Below are positions 7,894 to 15,621 of a stretch of 64,000 nt of DNA, piece by piece. The notes beneath the pieces were generated by a model, which saw nothing but the letters and a program-made list of their open reading frames with translations, did no database searches and was not told the DNA's origin. The stretch's first letter is position 1. Each line of letters begins with the position of its first letter. Position numbers and translations under genes: made by a program. Source of the DNA: Mycolicibacter senuensis (lineage in GTDB: Bacteria > Actinomycetota > Actinomycetes > Mycobacteriales > Mycobacteriaceae); assembly GCF_002101885.1 (NCBI RefSeq), contig NZ_LQPS01000043.1, positions 62,001-126,000 of the forward strand, written 5' to 3'.

Positions 7894-9161
7894 CAGAACG
7901 CGTCCGGGTCGCGCTGGACCTCCTCGGGCACCGGATGCTGATACAGCCGAGAAGCGTTCTCCCAGGTCAACTTCCGGATCACGTCCGGGGCAAGATCGCC
8001 GATCTGTTCGTGGATGACGCGCTGGGTGTGCGGCCAGGTCGAGTCACAGTGCGGGTAATCGGCTTCGAGCAGGATGTGGTCGGTGCCGATGCGCTCATGC
8101 TGGCAGAACGACGACTGGTCTTCGACGGCGCAGAACCAGAAGTTGCGCTGCAGCACTTCAGCGGGTGTCAGGGTCTCGCCGAGCGCCTTCCAGGTTCCGT
8201 ACATCTCGTGATAGCTGCGCATGTGGTCGAGCCGGTCCAGCAGCCCGGCGACCCAGCCGATCCCGCCCTCGGACAGACAGATCTTCAGCTCGGGGAACCG
8301 GCTGGGCAGCCCGGAGTAGAGCCAATCGACCGCGGCGGAGATGGCGTAGGCGAAGAACAGCACGCCGGCGACATCGGGCGGTGCGTCCTCGGTGGTGGAC
8401 GGCGCCGATCCGGATGATCCGATATGCAGGTTGACCACGGTGCCGGTCTCGGCGCACGCGGCGATCATCGGATCCCAATGCCCGGAGTGGATGGTCGGTA
8501 GGCCCAGCATGGCCGGGTTCTCGCTGAAAGTGACCGCGCGAAAGCCTCTTTCGGCGTTTTCGTAGATCATGGCCGCCCCGAGTTCCGGGTCCAGCAGCCA
8601 GGGCAGCTGGCAGCCGATGATGCGGTCCGGGTAGGAGCCGGCCCATACCTCGTGATGCCAGTCGTTCCATGCCCGCACCGAGGCCAGCGCGAGCTCGCCG
8701 TCGCCGGTGGTCAGTTGCAGGCGCTGCCCGGCGAAGCCCGGCAGGAATGACGGGAAATTCAGCGAGGCGTAGATGCCGTTGAGATCCATGTCCTTGATAC
8801 GTTCGTGGATGTCCCAGGCGCCGCGGCGCATCTCGTCGAATCGGGCGGGTTCGAACCCGTACTCCGACACCGGCCGGCCGACCACGGCGTTGAACCCGAC
8901 GTTGGGTAGTGACTGGCCGTCATACATCCAGGTCTGGCCGCCGTTCGCGGTCTCGACCACCCTGGGTGCCCGGTCGGCCAGTTTGCGCGGGACTCGGCCT
9001 TCGAAGGTGTCGGGCGGCTCGACGATGTGATCGTCGACCGAGATCACCGTGTAACGCCGTTGCGCGCGTGGCGGTTCCGGCAGGAACGTCACGGTGCGCT
9101 CGGGGCCGGCCGTGGCGGTGGTGAAGTTCGGGTCGGAGCTCAGTTCATCGATCGATCTCAC
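7893..9161 (-). CDS. Amidohydrolase (amidohydrolase-2 family, TIM-barrel metal hydrolase)
   Basis: A 422-residue protein of the amidohydrolase-2 group common in mycobacteria. An N-terminal metal motif 'VISVDDHIVEPPDTF' is followed by 'NGIYASLNFPSF', 'WNDWHHEVWAG', a histidine at 'GTVVNLHIGSSGS', 'CLSEGGIGWVAGLLDRLDHM' and the C-terminal Asp/His segment 'LEADYPHCDSTWP'. Relatives decarboxylate or hydrolyse cyclic and aromatic acids. Start is GTG 9161, with gaggg a few bases upstream. It lies 19 bp after the aldolase gene and overlaps the dehydrogenase gene, so the three are one operon. The substrate is unknown. Confidence 0.87.
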   Translation of the reverse strand: MRSIDELSSDPNFTTATAGPERTVTFLPEPPRAQRRYTVISVDDHIVEPPDTFEGRVPRKLADRAPRVVETANGGQTWMYDGQSLPNVGFNAVVGRPVSEYGFEPARFDEMRRGAWDIHERIKDMDLNGIYASLNFPSFLPGFAGQRLQLTTGDGELALASVRAWNDWHHEVWAGSYPDRIIGCQLPWLLDPELGAAMIYENAERGFRAVTFSENPAMLGLPTIHSGHWDPMIAACAETGTVVNLHIGSSGSAPSTTEDAPPDVAGVLFFAYAISAAVDWLYSGLPSRFPELKICLSEGGIGWVAGLLDRLDHMRSYHEMYGTWKALGETLTPAEVLQRNFWFCAVEDQSSFCQHERIGTDHILLEADYPHCDSTWPHTQRVIHEQIGDLAPDVIRKLTWENASRLYQHPVPEEVQRDPDAF

Positions 9162-9180
9162 TGACGGCCCTCGATTCTCT

Positions 9181-9957
9181 TCAGTCCAGCACGCGGCGGT
9201 CGGCCTTGATGGTCATGCGCGCCGCTCCGGCCCAGTACACGTCGGCGGCGCGTTCGATCAGCGATGCCTGCATGCCGGCCATATCCGAGCGCTTCATCGG
9301 TGACGGCGTTCGACCGGTCAGCATGACGTGATAGGCCAGCTTGCAGACCCGTTCGATGGTCGCGGACCGATAGACCGCCTCGGCCAGGGTTCGACCGGTG
9401 GCGATCACCCCGTGCGAGGCCAGGATGGCCAGATTCGCGCCACCGGTGCGCTCGACCAGCTCTCGAGCCCGGGCGGCAGAGTCGATTTCGCCGTCGTAGC
9501 TGTCCACGAAGCACAGGTCGTCGAGGAACAGCGACCCGGTCTGGTGGACGAGTTCCGGCAGCGTCTGCAGTGCTGCCAGCAGGCTGACGTAGTAGGGGTG
9601 GTTGTGGATGACCACCCGGGCGTCCGGGCGGGCCCGGTGCAACTCGGTATGGATATGGATGGCCGGAGTGACGTCCCAGCGGCCCCGGACCACCCGGGCG
9701 TTCTCGTCGACGGTGCAGATGTCGGAGGCGGTGAGCTCGGCCCACCACAGTCCCCAGGGATTGACCAGCATCTCGGTCTGGCCGTTGGGCTGCCAGGTGA
9801 TGTGACCGGCCATGTTCTCGGCGAAGCCGATCTCGGCGAGGTGGCGAAACGCCACGGCGAGCGCCTGGGCGTCGCTCAGTTCGACTCCGATCGGCGGCAC
9901 CACCGAGGGCACCCAGACCGCCGAGCCACCGGGCCGGGTCAGGTCAGCGGCGCTCAC
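9181..9957 (-). CDS. Class II aldolase/adducin family protein
   Basis: A 258-residue protein of the L-fuculose-phosphate-aldolase/adducin fold. It has 'AENMAGHITWQPNGQTEMLV', the family segment 'VNPWGLWWAELTASDICTVD', the zinc-binding histidines in 'AIHIHTELHRARPD' and 'VVIHNHPYY', and a third histidine in 'AILASHGVIATG'. Such enzymes cleave or decarboxylate hydroxy-carbonyl compounds using zinc. GTG 9957 is the start. It is the first gene of the operon leading to the amidohydrolase and hydroxyacid dehydrogenase, and a GntR-type palindrome sits 24 bp upstream. Confidence 0.88.
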   Translation of the reverse strand: MSAADLTRPGGSAVWVPSVVPPIGVELSDAQALAVAFRHLAEIGFAENMAGHITWQPNGQTEMLVNPWGLWWAELTASDICTVDENARVVRGRWDVTPAIHIHTELHRARPDARVVIHNHPYYVSLLAALQTLPELVHQTGSLFLDDLCFVDSYDGEIDSAARARELVERTGGANLAILASHGVIATGRTLAEAVYRSATIERVCKLAYHVMLTGRTPSPMKRSDMAGMQASLIERAADVYWAGAARMTIKADRRVLD

Positions 9958-9980
9958 GGTGGCCCGTCGTCGGCTCGGTC

Positions 9981-9993
9981 ATGACCAAATCAT
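9981..9993. promoter_or_regulatory. GntR-type operator 1
   Basis: ATGACCAAATCAT is a perfect ATGA-N5-TCAT inverted repeat directly upstream of the aldolase operon. Read on the minus strand (ATGATTTGGTCAT) it differs from the second site at 10880-10893 by one inserted T. Both flank the GntR regulator gene, so it is the likely operator for that protein. Confidence 0.65.
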
Positions 9994-10012
9994 ATGGAAA
10001 TGAGACGGTGCG

Positions 10013-10822
10013 TCAATCACCGTCACCGCCGTTCAGTGAGCCGCCGTCGCGCGAGGCGCGAGGCCCGCCCGGGCGGATCATCGCGGGATCGACCACGCCC
10101 GCCCATCCGGGGTAGCGCTGAGCGTGCACCAGGTGCGCCGCCGCGAGGTCCCGGGCCCGCTGGGCGTCGCCGACGTCGATGGCGTCGATCACCTGACGGT
10201 GGTCCTCCAAGACGGCGCGGCGTTCGGACACCGGCACCGTCGAGTGGTCGGTGACCTGCGTCGACCAGCTTTGCTCGTGGGCCGACCACAGGGTCTCGAG
10301 GGCACCCGCCATCACGAGCATGGTGGCGTTGCCGCAGTGCGTGACGAGCGCTTCGTGATAGCGCCGGCTGGCCGAGGTTGCTTGCGGTAAGTCGTCGACG
10401 GCCGCCACCGATTCCTCGTGCAAGCGCCGCAAGATCGGCACCACGGTGCTCTTGCGGTCGGGCCGCTGAGCGCACAGCGCCGCACAGGCCGGTTCGACCT
10501 GCAGCAAGGCGGTGCCGACATCGGCGAGGCTCACCTGCTGGGAGCCCAGCACCAGGCCCATCGTGTAGGCGACGTTTGCTGGGGTGGGGCGATGAATGAC
10601 CGCGCCGCCGTGTTTGCCACGGCGCACGGTGAGCAGGCCCTCGGCCTCCAGGATCCGCATCGCCTCGCGCAGCGACGGCTTGCTGATGGCGAATTCCGTC
10701 AGCAGTTCGTCCTCTTTGGGCAGCACCTGATCGTCGGTGAGCTGGCCGGTGAGGATGCGCCGGCGGAGCTCGTCTGCCACCTGTTCGGCGAGCCGCCGGA
10801 ATCGGACGGTGGGTGCTGCCAC
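10013..10822 (-). CDS. GntR family (FadR/FCD-type) transcriptional regulator
   Basis: A 269-residue regulator starting at GTG 10822, where the first typical residues 'VAAPTVRFRRLAEQVADELR' appear. Residues about 10-75 form the winged helix: 'RRRILTGQLTDDQVLPKEDE', 'LLTEFAISKPSLREAMRILE', 'AEGLLTVRRGKHGGAVIH'. The C-terminal FCD all-helical effector domain follows, with 'YHEALVTHCGN' and 'EDHRQVIDAIDVGDAQRARD' carrying the usual metal-site His/Asp positions. FCD regulators usually bind organic acids and repress local catabolic genes. Matching palindromes lie on both sides of the gene, so it probably controls the aldolase operon, the divergent hydrolase/P450 operon and itself. Confidence 0.9.
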   Translation of the reverse strand: MAAPTVRFRRLAEQVADELRRRILTGQLTDDQVLPKEDELLTEFAISKPSLREAMRILEAEGLLTVRRGKHGGAVIHRPTPANVAYTMGLVLGSQQVSLADVGTALLQVEPACAALCAQRPDRKSTVVPILRRLHEESVAAVDDLPQATSASRRYHEALVTHCGNATMLVMAGALETLWSAHEQSWSTQVTDHSTVPVSERRAVLEDHRQVIDAIDVGDAQRARDLAAAHLVHAQRYPGWAGVVDPAMIRPGGPRASRDGGSLNGGDGD

Positions 10823-10879
10823 CTGGTCGAGTGTGCCAGATCGACCCGGCTCAACCGGCCCGATAACCGTTGAATCCAA

Positions 10880-10893
10880 ATGATTTGTGTCAT
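10880..10893. promoter_or_regulatory. GntR-type operator 2
   Basis: ATGATTTGTGTCAT has ATGA/TCAT arms and shares ATGATTTG and GTCAT with operator 1. It lies in the divergent interval between the GntR gene and the metallo-hydrolase gene. An in-frame ATG begins exactly here, but because it would put the operator inside the coding region, the GTG at 10925 is the preferred gene start. Confidence 0.62.
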
Positions 10894-10924
10894 ACGATCG
10901 CCGTGCGAGAAGGGGACCACGGGC

Positions 10925-11878
10925 GTGCAGCACTGGACTGTCGGCGAAGTTCGCATCCACGCGGTCCTGCAGGCGGTCATCCCGATCCCACCCTCGCGAA
11001 TGTTCGCCGATGCGCCCGCCCTGCTCCGGGCGGCGCCGGATTACTGCGACTCGTCGGGCAACATCCTGATGGCGATTCAGTCCTACCTGATCGAATCCGG
11101 GCAGGCCCGCGTTCTCGTCGACACCTGCTTCGGTGACAGCTTCCTGCGGACTCGGCAGATACCGGATCGCTTCGCCGAGTCGTTGGCCGCCACCGGATTT
11201 CGCCCCGAAGACATCACCACGGTGGTATGCACCCACCTGCACCGCGACCACGCCGGCGGCAACACCGTGCAACGGGCCGGGCAGTGGGTGCCGGCATACC
11301 CCAACGCCGACTATCTGGTGACCGCGGCCGAACACGAGCACTGGGGTGAGTTCACCGGTGAGGACCGAGTGGCACCGGAATGCGTTGCGCCGCTGAAACA
11401 ATGCGGCAGGCTGCGGCTGACAGAAGCGGATCACCGGGTGGCCGACGGCATCCGGCTGGTGCCGACCGCCGGACATACCCCGGGGCACGTGTCGGTGCGC
11501 ATCGAGTCGGGCGGTTCAGCGAGGCTCGACGGAGGAGAGGCGAAGCTGGGACCGCCCCATGAACGCGGCGGTTCAGCGAGGCTCGACGGAGGAGAGGCGA
11601 AGCTGGGACCGCCCCATGAACCCGCCGGCGCCGTCGCCTACATCAGCGGCGACGTCGTGCATCACCCGGCGCAGATCGGCGACCCCGGGATCTGCGCCCT
11701 GCCCGACGCCGACCCGGGTGCGGCTCGCGCCAGCCGGCTCGAACTGCTGCGCCGGGTCGCCGACGAGCGCGCGCTACTGCTCGGATCGCATTTCGCCGCC
11801 CCGTCGGGCGGCTACGTCCACAGCGCCGACGGCGGAATGGTGTGGCAACCGCTGGTAGAGCGAGAGGGAGCACGATGA
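10925..11878 (+). CDS. Metallo-beta-lactamase-fold hydrolase with internal repeat insertion
   Basis: A 317-residue MBL-fold enzyme (start GTG 10925; an in-frame ATG at 10880 would add 15 residues). The metal motif is 'THLHRDHAGGNT', followed by the second site 'AGHTPGHVSVRI' and 'YISGDVVHHPAQI', with a final His in 'LLGSHFAAPSGG'. The layout resembles lactonase and quorum-quenching-type MBL enzymes. Between the 'GHVSVRIES' strand and the 'AVAYISGDVV' strand lie two copies of a 19-residue repeat, 38 residues that are not part of the fold and probably form a surface loop. Its TGA overlaps the ATG of the following P450 gene, so the two are co-transcribed. The substrate is unknown. Confidence 0.87.
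   Translation: MQHWTVGEVRIHAVLQAVIPIPPSRMFADAPALLRAAPDYCDSSGNILMAIQSYLIESGQARVLVDTCFGDSFLRTRQIPDRFAESLAATGFRPEDITTVVCTHLHRDHAGGNTVQRAGQWVPAYPNADYLVTAAEHEHWGEFTGEDRVAPECVAPLKQCGRLRLTEADHRVADGIRLVPTAGHTPGHVSVRIESGGSARLDGGEAKLGPPHERGGSARLDGGEAKLGPPHEPAGAVAYISGDVVHHPAQIGDPGICALPDADPGAARASRLELLRRVADERALLLGSHFAAPSGGYVHSADGGMVWQPLVEREGAR
11510..11621 (+). repeat. In-frame tandem repeat, 57-bp period, two copies
   Basis: Bases 11510-11564 and 11567-11621 are identical over 55 bp with a period of 57 bp (19 codons). Each copy encodes GGSARLDGGEAKLGPPHE, the first followed by R. The unit ends in CCCCATGAAC, recalling the ATGA junctions used by mycobacterial MIRU/VNTR units. It lies inside the metallo-hydrolase gene without breaking the frame. 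No other copy was noticed in the window. Confidence 0.93.
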
Positions 11879-13143
11879 CCGAGACACCGCGCCTGCTGCC
11901 GGAGGGGTTCGACTTCACCGACCCCACGCTCATCGGCGAGCGGATCCCGCACGAGGAGTTCGCACTGCTGCGCAAGACCGAGCCGATCTGGTGGAACGCC
12001 CAGCCGTTCGGCGTCTCCGGCTACCCCGACGAGGGCTACTGGGTGGTGACGAAGCACGCCGACGTACGGGCGGTGTCGCTGCAGGACGAGGTGTTCTCCT
12101 CGCATGAGAACACCTCGCTGATCCGGACCAACACCACCAGCAACCAAGACCTGCACGACGCCAGCCGCGACAACATCATGCTGTTCCTCGACGGACCCAA
12201 ACACGCCAAGCTGCGCCGGATCGTCTCCCGCGGATTCACCCCGCGAGTCGTCGCCGGCATGCGGGATTCACTCGAACGCCAGGCCCGCGAGATCGTCGCG
12301 GCCGCCGCCGAGCACTACAGCGGCGACTTCGTCACCGAGGTCGCCTCCCAGCTGCCGTTGGCGACCATCTGTGAGCTGATCGGTGTTCCGGCGGATGAGC
12401 GCCAGCAGGTCTTCGACTGGAGCAATCGGTTGGTGGGCGGCGGCAACGGCGACCCGGAGGCCGCGGCCGACGGGATGCAGGCCTCCGCTGAGCTGTTGGG
12501 CTACGCCTACCAGATGGCCGAAGACCGCAAGGCCCACCCGCGCGACGACATCGCGACGGCACTGGTCACCGCGACGATCGACGGAGAAGCACTGACGGCG
12601 CTGGAATTCGGCTACTACGTGATGATGCTGATGGTCGCCGGCAACGAGACCACCCGCAACGCCACCTCGCAGGGGATGCTGGCCTTCTTCGACCACCCCG
12701 ACCAGTGGCGGTTGTTCGTGTCAGAACGCCCGCCGACCATGGTCGACGAGGTGGTCCGCTGGGCCACGCCGGTGATCTCCTTCCAGCGCACGGCATTGCG
12801 CGACGTCGAGCTCGGCGGGGTACACATCACCAAGGGGGAGCGCGTCGGGATGTTCTACGGCTCGGCCAACTACGACGAAGAGGTGTTCGACGACCCGTTC
12901 ACCTTCGACATCCGGCGCAGCCCCAATCCGCATCTGGGCTTCGGGGCTCCCGGCGCGCACTACTGCATCGGGGCCAACCTCGCCCGCATGCAGATCAACC
13001 TGATCTTCGGGGCGCTGGCCGACATCATCCCCGACATTCGCCGGCTGGACCGCGCCTCGCGATCCGTGTTGCCCTGGATCAACGGGATCGACGCGATGCC
13101 GGTGGAATTCGGTGACGCTGCGATGACTTCGGGGTCGCCCTGA
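11875..13143 (+). CDS. Cytochrome P450 (CYP125-like architecture)
   Basis: A 422-residue P450. The I-helix oxygen-activation motif is 'MMLMVAGNETTRNATSQG', the K-helix ExxR is 'VDEVVRWATPV', and the haem-ligand loop is 'GFGAPGAHYCIGANLARMQI' with the axial Cys. 'VMFYGSANYDEEVFDDPF'-like text ('GMFYGSANYDEEVFDDPFTF') and 'PNPHLGFG' resemble the CYP125/CYP124 steroid and lipid hydroxylase branch, though the family number cannot be set by eye. ATG 11875 overlaps the hydrolase stop. Under the shared operator it probably hydroxylates the compound that the neighbouring hydrolase, aldolase and amidohydrolase then process. Confidence 0.92.
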   Translation: MTETPRLLPEGFDFTDPTLIGERIPHEEFALLRKTEPIWWNAQPFGVSGYPDEGYWVVTKHADVRAVSLQDEVFSSHENTSLIRTNTTSNQDLHDASRDNIMLFLDGPKHAKLRRIVSRGFTPRVVAGMRDSLERQAREIVAAAAEHYSGDFVTEVASQLPLATICELIGVPADERQQVFDWSNRLVGGGNGDPEAAADGMQASAELLGYAYQMAEDRKAHPRDDIATALVTATIDGEALTALEFGYYVMMLMVAGNETTRNATSQGMLAFFDHPDQWRLFVSERPPTMVDEVVRWATPVISFQRTALRDVELGGVHITKGERVGMFYGSANYDEEVFDDPFTFDIRRSPNPHLGFGAPGAHYCIGANLARMQINLIFGALADIIPDIRRLDRASRSVLPWINGIDAMPVEFGDAAMTSGSP

Positions 13144-13152
13144 CGCGCGGCG

Positions 13153-13944
13153 TCACTCCTTGATGATCACCGGGTCGCCGATATTGACCCGGTCGAAGTA
13201 CCACTCGGCATCGGTCGGGCTCAGACCGACACAGCCGTGGCTGACGTTCTCCAGGCCCAGCGAGTGAAGCGCCCACGGCGCCGAGTGCACGTAGAGGCCC
13301 CGCCGGCTGATGCGCACCGCCTGCTCGACGTCGAAGCGGTAGCCTTCGGGGTCGTCGACCGGGATCCCGACGCTGCTGGAGTCCATCAGGACCTTCTTCT
13401 CCTTGGCCAGCACGGTGTAACGGCCTGTCGGCGTGGGGAATGCGGACTTGCCCATGGTGGCGGGCATCACCCCGTCCTCGCCCCAGTGCGGGCGGTGGTG
13501 CGGTGCCGGCAGCGGGTCGGCCACCTCGTCGTCGACGCTCACGGTGAAGGTGTGCGCCGACACGCTGGCGACCCCCACCACCTTCGCGCCGGTGCTGAAG
13601 TCGGCGGAGAGCTTGCCCACCGACAGCGCCACGGTGCTGTGCGACGGCCAGTAACGGTCCGGAACCCAGTGGACTTCGGTGTCGTCGACCCACTCATACG
13701 TGCCGGTCATGGGCGGGTCCGTCCGCACCGGGATGGCGCGTTCGGCGGCCCGGTGGTCGCCGACCGGCGTGGAGAACCTCACCACCACCGGGTGTGCCAC
13801 CCCGACGACGGCGCCCGACGCCGGCTGGATCGAGGCGATGCCCGAGGGTTGGTCGGCGGCAGCCGAACTCGTTCCCGGGGGCATCACCACCGTTGTCAGA
13901 GCCACTCCCACCACCACGACTGCAGCGCGTACCGATGTCCACAT
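13153..13944 (-). CDS. L,D-transpeptidase (YkuD domain), secreted
   Basis: A 263-residue protein from ATG 13944, where a signal peptide 'MWTSVRAAVVVVGVALTTVV' begins; cleavage is likely after 'SSAAA'. An Ig-like domain (about residues 30-130, 'GIASIQPASGAVVGVAHPVV') precedes the YkuD catalytic domain. The signature is 'GLYVHSAPWALHSLGLENVS' then 'HGCVGLSPTDAEWYF' with the nucleophilic Cys of HGC. These enzymes form 3-3 cross-links in mycobacterial peptidoglycan and are targets of carbapenems. It belongs to the Ldt family, but the paralogue cannot be assigned by eye. It ends 9 bp from the convergent P450 gene. Confidence 0.92.
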   Translation of the reverse strand: MWTSVRAAVVVVGVALTTVVMPPGTSSAAADQPSGIASIQPASGAVVGVAHPVVVRFSTPVGDHRAAERAIPVRTDPPMTGTYEWVDDTEVHWVPDRYWPSHSTVALSVGKLSADFSTGAKVVGVASVSAHTFTVSVDDEVADPLPAPHHRPHWGEDGVMPATMGKSAFPTPTGRYTVLAKEKKVLMDSSSVGIPVDDPEGYRFDVEQAVRISRRGLYVHSAPWALHSLGLENVSHGCVGLSPTDAEWYFDRVNIGDPVIIKE

Positions 13945-14089
13945 CTCCGGCGTACCTTCCCGACCAAAACTACTGGTGTTTACGAGGTTGATCGTAGGTA
14001 GACCGGGCCCCCGATCCCGGGTGCACATGCGCACGAACGGGTCAAGGCTTCATCAAGTTTTGGCCACGGCCGGGTGCGGGCGCGGAAGG

Positions 14090-15400
14090 CTACGCGGCGA
14101 AACCGGGCAGCAGCTCCAGTGCGAGCCCCCGGACCGGTACGTGCGCGTCCAACTGGGCCAGAATGCCGGTCGTCGTACCGATGACCCGCCCCAGCATCAC
14201 CAGGTTGGGCGGCAGGTCCAGTTGGCGGGCGGTCTTGATCTGGTGAATCGACTGGTCCAGTTGCGCGGCGACCAGCGTCTGCAACCAGTCGCGGCTGAAG
14301 TGGAACACCTCGGGCGCCATCGGCTCGACGTAGCGGCGCAGCATGTCGTCGACGTCCTCGATCGAGATCTGTTCGCCGGGCTGGATGAAGCCGGCCTTCT
14401 CCAACGTGGGCAGCAGCAGGTCGTAGTCGGACTGGCCGGCGAACCGCAGCGCCATGCCCAGCTCCACCGGGAGGCCGTCGGGCAGCGGCGCCACCGCACC
14501 GAAGTCGATGACACCCATCCGGCCGTCGGCCAGCAGCATGAAATTGCCCGGATGGGCGTCACCGTGCAGCATTCCGACCCGGGCCGGCGCGTCCCCGATC
14601 AACTCCACCAGCCGGGTGCCCAGCAGGTCGCGCTGCTCGGCGGTGCCGTCGGCGATGATCTGCGACATCGCGACGCCGTCGAGCCACTCCTGGATCACCA
14701 CCTTGGGGGCGCTGGCCACCACGTGCGGCACCGCGAAGTGCGGGTGGCCGGCATAGGCCTTGGCGAACGCGCGCTGGTTGTCGGCCTCGCGCCGGTAGTC
14801 CAGTTCCATGTCGGCGCGCTCGATGAGCTCGTCGACGATGCCCTGCACGTCGGCCCCGGGTGCCAGCGGCTTGAGCACCCCGGTCAGCCGCCGCAGCGTC
14901 TTGAGGTCGGCGCGCAGCGCCTCGTCGGCGCCGGGGTACTGGATCTTGACGGCCACCGCGCGACCGTCGGACCACACCGCCCGGTGCACCTGGCCGATGC
15001 TGGCCGCGGCGACCGGATCGTCGTCGAAGGAGCTGAACCGCTCCCGCCACCGGGTGCCCAGCTGGGCGTCGAGCACCCGGTGCACCTTGGCCGACGGCAG
15101 CGGCGGGGCATCCTTCTGCAACTTGGTCAGCGCCTCGCGGTAGGGCTCGCCGAACTCCGCCGGCACCGCCGCCTCCAGGACCGAGAGCACCTGGCCGACC
15201 TTCATGGCGCCGCCCTTGAGCTCGCCGAGAACGGTGAACATCTGCTCGGCGGCCTGCTCCATGAGCTCGGCGGTGACCTCGTCCTTCGACCTGCCGGCCA
15301 GCCGTTTGCCCAACCCGAGCGCGGCCCGGCCGGCGAAGCCCAGCGGCAGGCCCACCAGCCTGGCATTGCGCGCCGCCCCCCGACGGGTGATGTCAGCCAC
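14090..15400 (-). CDS. ABC1/UbiB-family atypical kinase-like protein
   Basis: A 436-residue protein from GTG 15400 ('VADITRRGAARNARL'). ABC1 motifs are clear: the KxGQ segment 'LKGGAMKVGQVLSVLEAAVP', the Ala-rich loop 'DDPVAAASIGQVHRAVWSDG', 'AVKIQYPGADEAL', 'ADMELDYRREADNQRAF', catalytic 'GMLHGDAHPGNFMLL' and the metal-binding 'MGVIDFGAVA'. UbiB/ADCK relatives are atypical ATP-dependent kinases or ATPases linked to quinone lipid metabolism; mycobacteria use menaquinone, so the partner is uncertain. It stands alone, transcribed in the same direction as the cstA pair 26 bp upstream. Confidence 0.9.
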   Translation of the reverse strand: MADITRRGAARNARLVGLPLGFAGRAALGLGKRLAGRSKDEVTAELMEQAAEQMFTVLGELKGGAMKVGQVLSVLEAAVPAEFGEPYREALTKLQKDAPPLPSAKVHRVLDAQLGTRWRERFSSFDDDPVAAASIGQVHRAVWSDGRAVAVKIQYPGADEALRADLKTLRRLTGVLKPLAPGADVQGIVDELIERADMELDYRREADNQRAFAKAYAGHPHFAVPHVVASAPKVVIQEWLDGVAMSQIIADGTAEQRDLLGTRLVELIGDAPARVGMLHGDAHPGNFMLLADGRMGVIDFGAVAPLPDGLPVELGMALRFAGQSDYDLLLPTLEKAGFIQPGEQISIEDVDDMLRRYVEPMAPEVFHFSRDWLQTLVAAQLDQSIHQIKTARQLDLPPNLVMLGRVIGTTTGILAQLDAHVPVRGLALELLPGFAA

Positions 15401-15426
15401 CCATCGATCATGCCCGATGAACGGCC

Positions 15427-15621
15427 TCAGCAGCAGCGTCCACCGGGATCGGCGCCGTAGCGGCGCCGCCAGTAGTCCCGCTCGGAGAGCACCGGTTCGC
15501 CGGGATGCGCCTGCCGGCGGTACTGCAGGTAGCGGCGGTAGTGGTTGTCGCCGAGCAGGGACGCCCAATACCAGCCGATGTGGCGGGCCGCCCGGACTAG
15601 ACCGCTTGCTGCGCGTCCCAC
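15427..15621 (-). CDS. YbdD/YjiX family small protein (CstA partner)
   Basis: A 64-residue protein: 'HIGWYWASLLGDNHYRRYLQ', 'HPGEPVLSERDYWRRRYG', and a Cys-Cys C-terminus 'GGRCC'. YbdD/YjiX proteins are almost always encoded just downstream of CstA-type pyruvate/peptide transporters and are thought to be needed for their activity. The ATG at 15621 overlaps the 3' end of cstA by 25 bases, indicating translational coupling. Confidence 0.9.
   Translation of the reverse strand: MGRAASGLVRAARHIGWYWASLLGDNHYRRYLQYRRQAHPGEPVLSERDYWRRRYGADPGGRCC

Noticed and set aside
10880..10924. ATG 10880 as start of the MBL-fold gene
   Set aside because: It begins exactly inside the GntR operator and adds a Cys-rich stretch with no similarity; GTG 10925 begins at the conserved sequence.
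10823..11488. N-terminal extension of the GntR frame
   Set aside because: The frame stays open upstream, but the extension is antisense to the MBL gene and would cover operator 2; GntR homology begins at GTG 10822.
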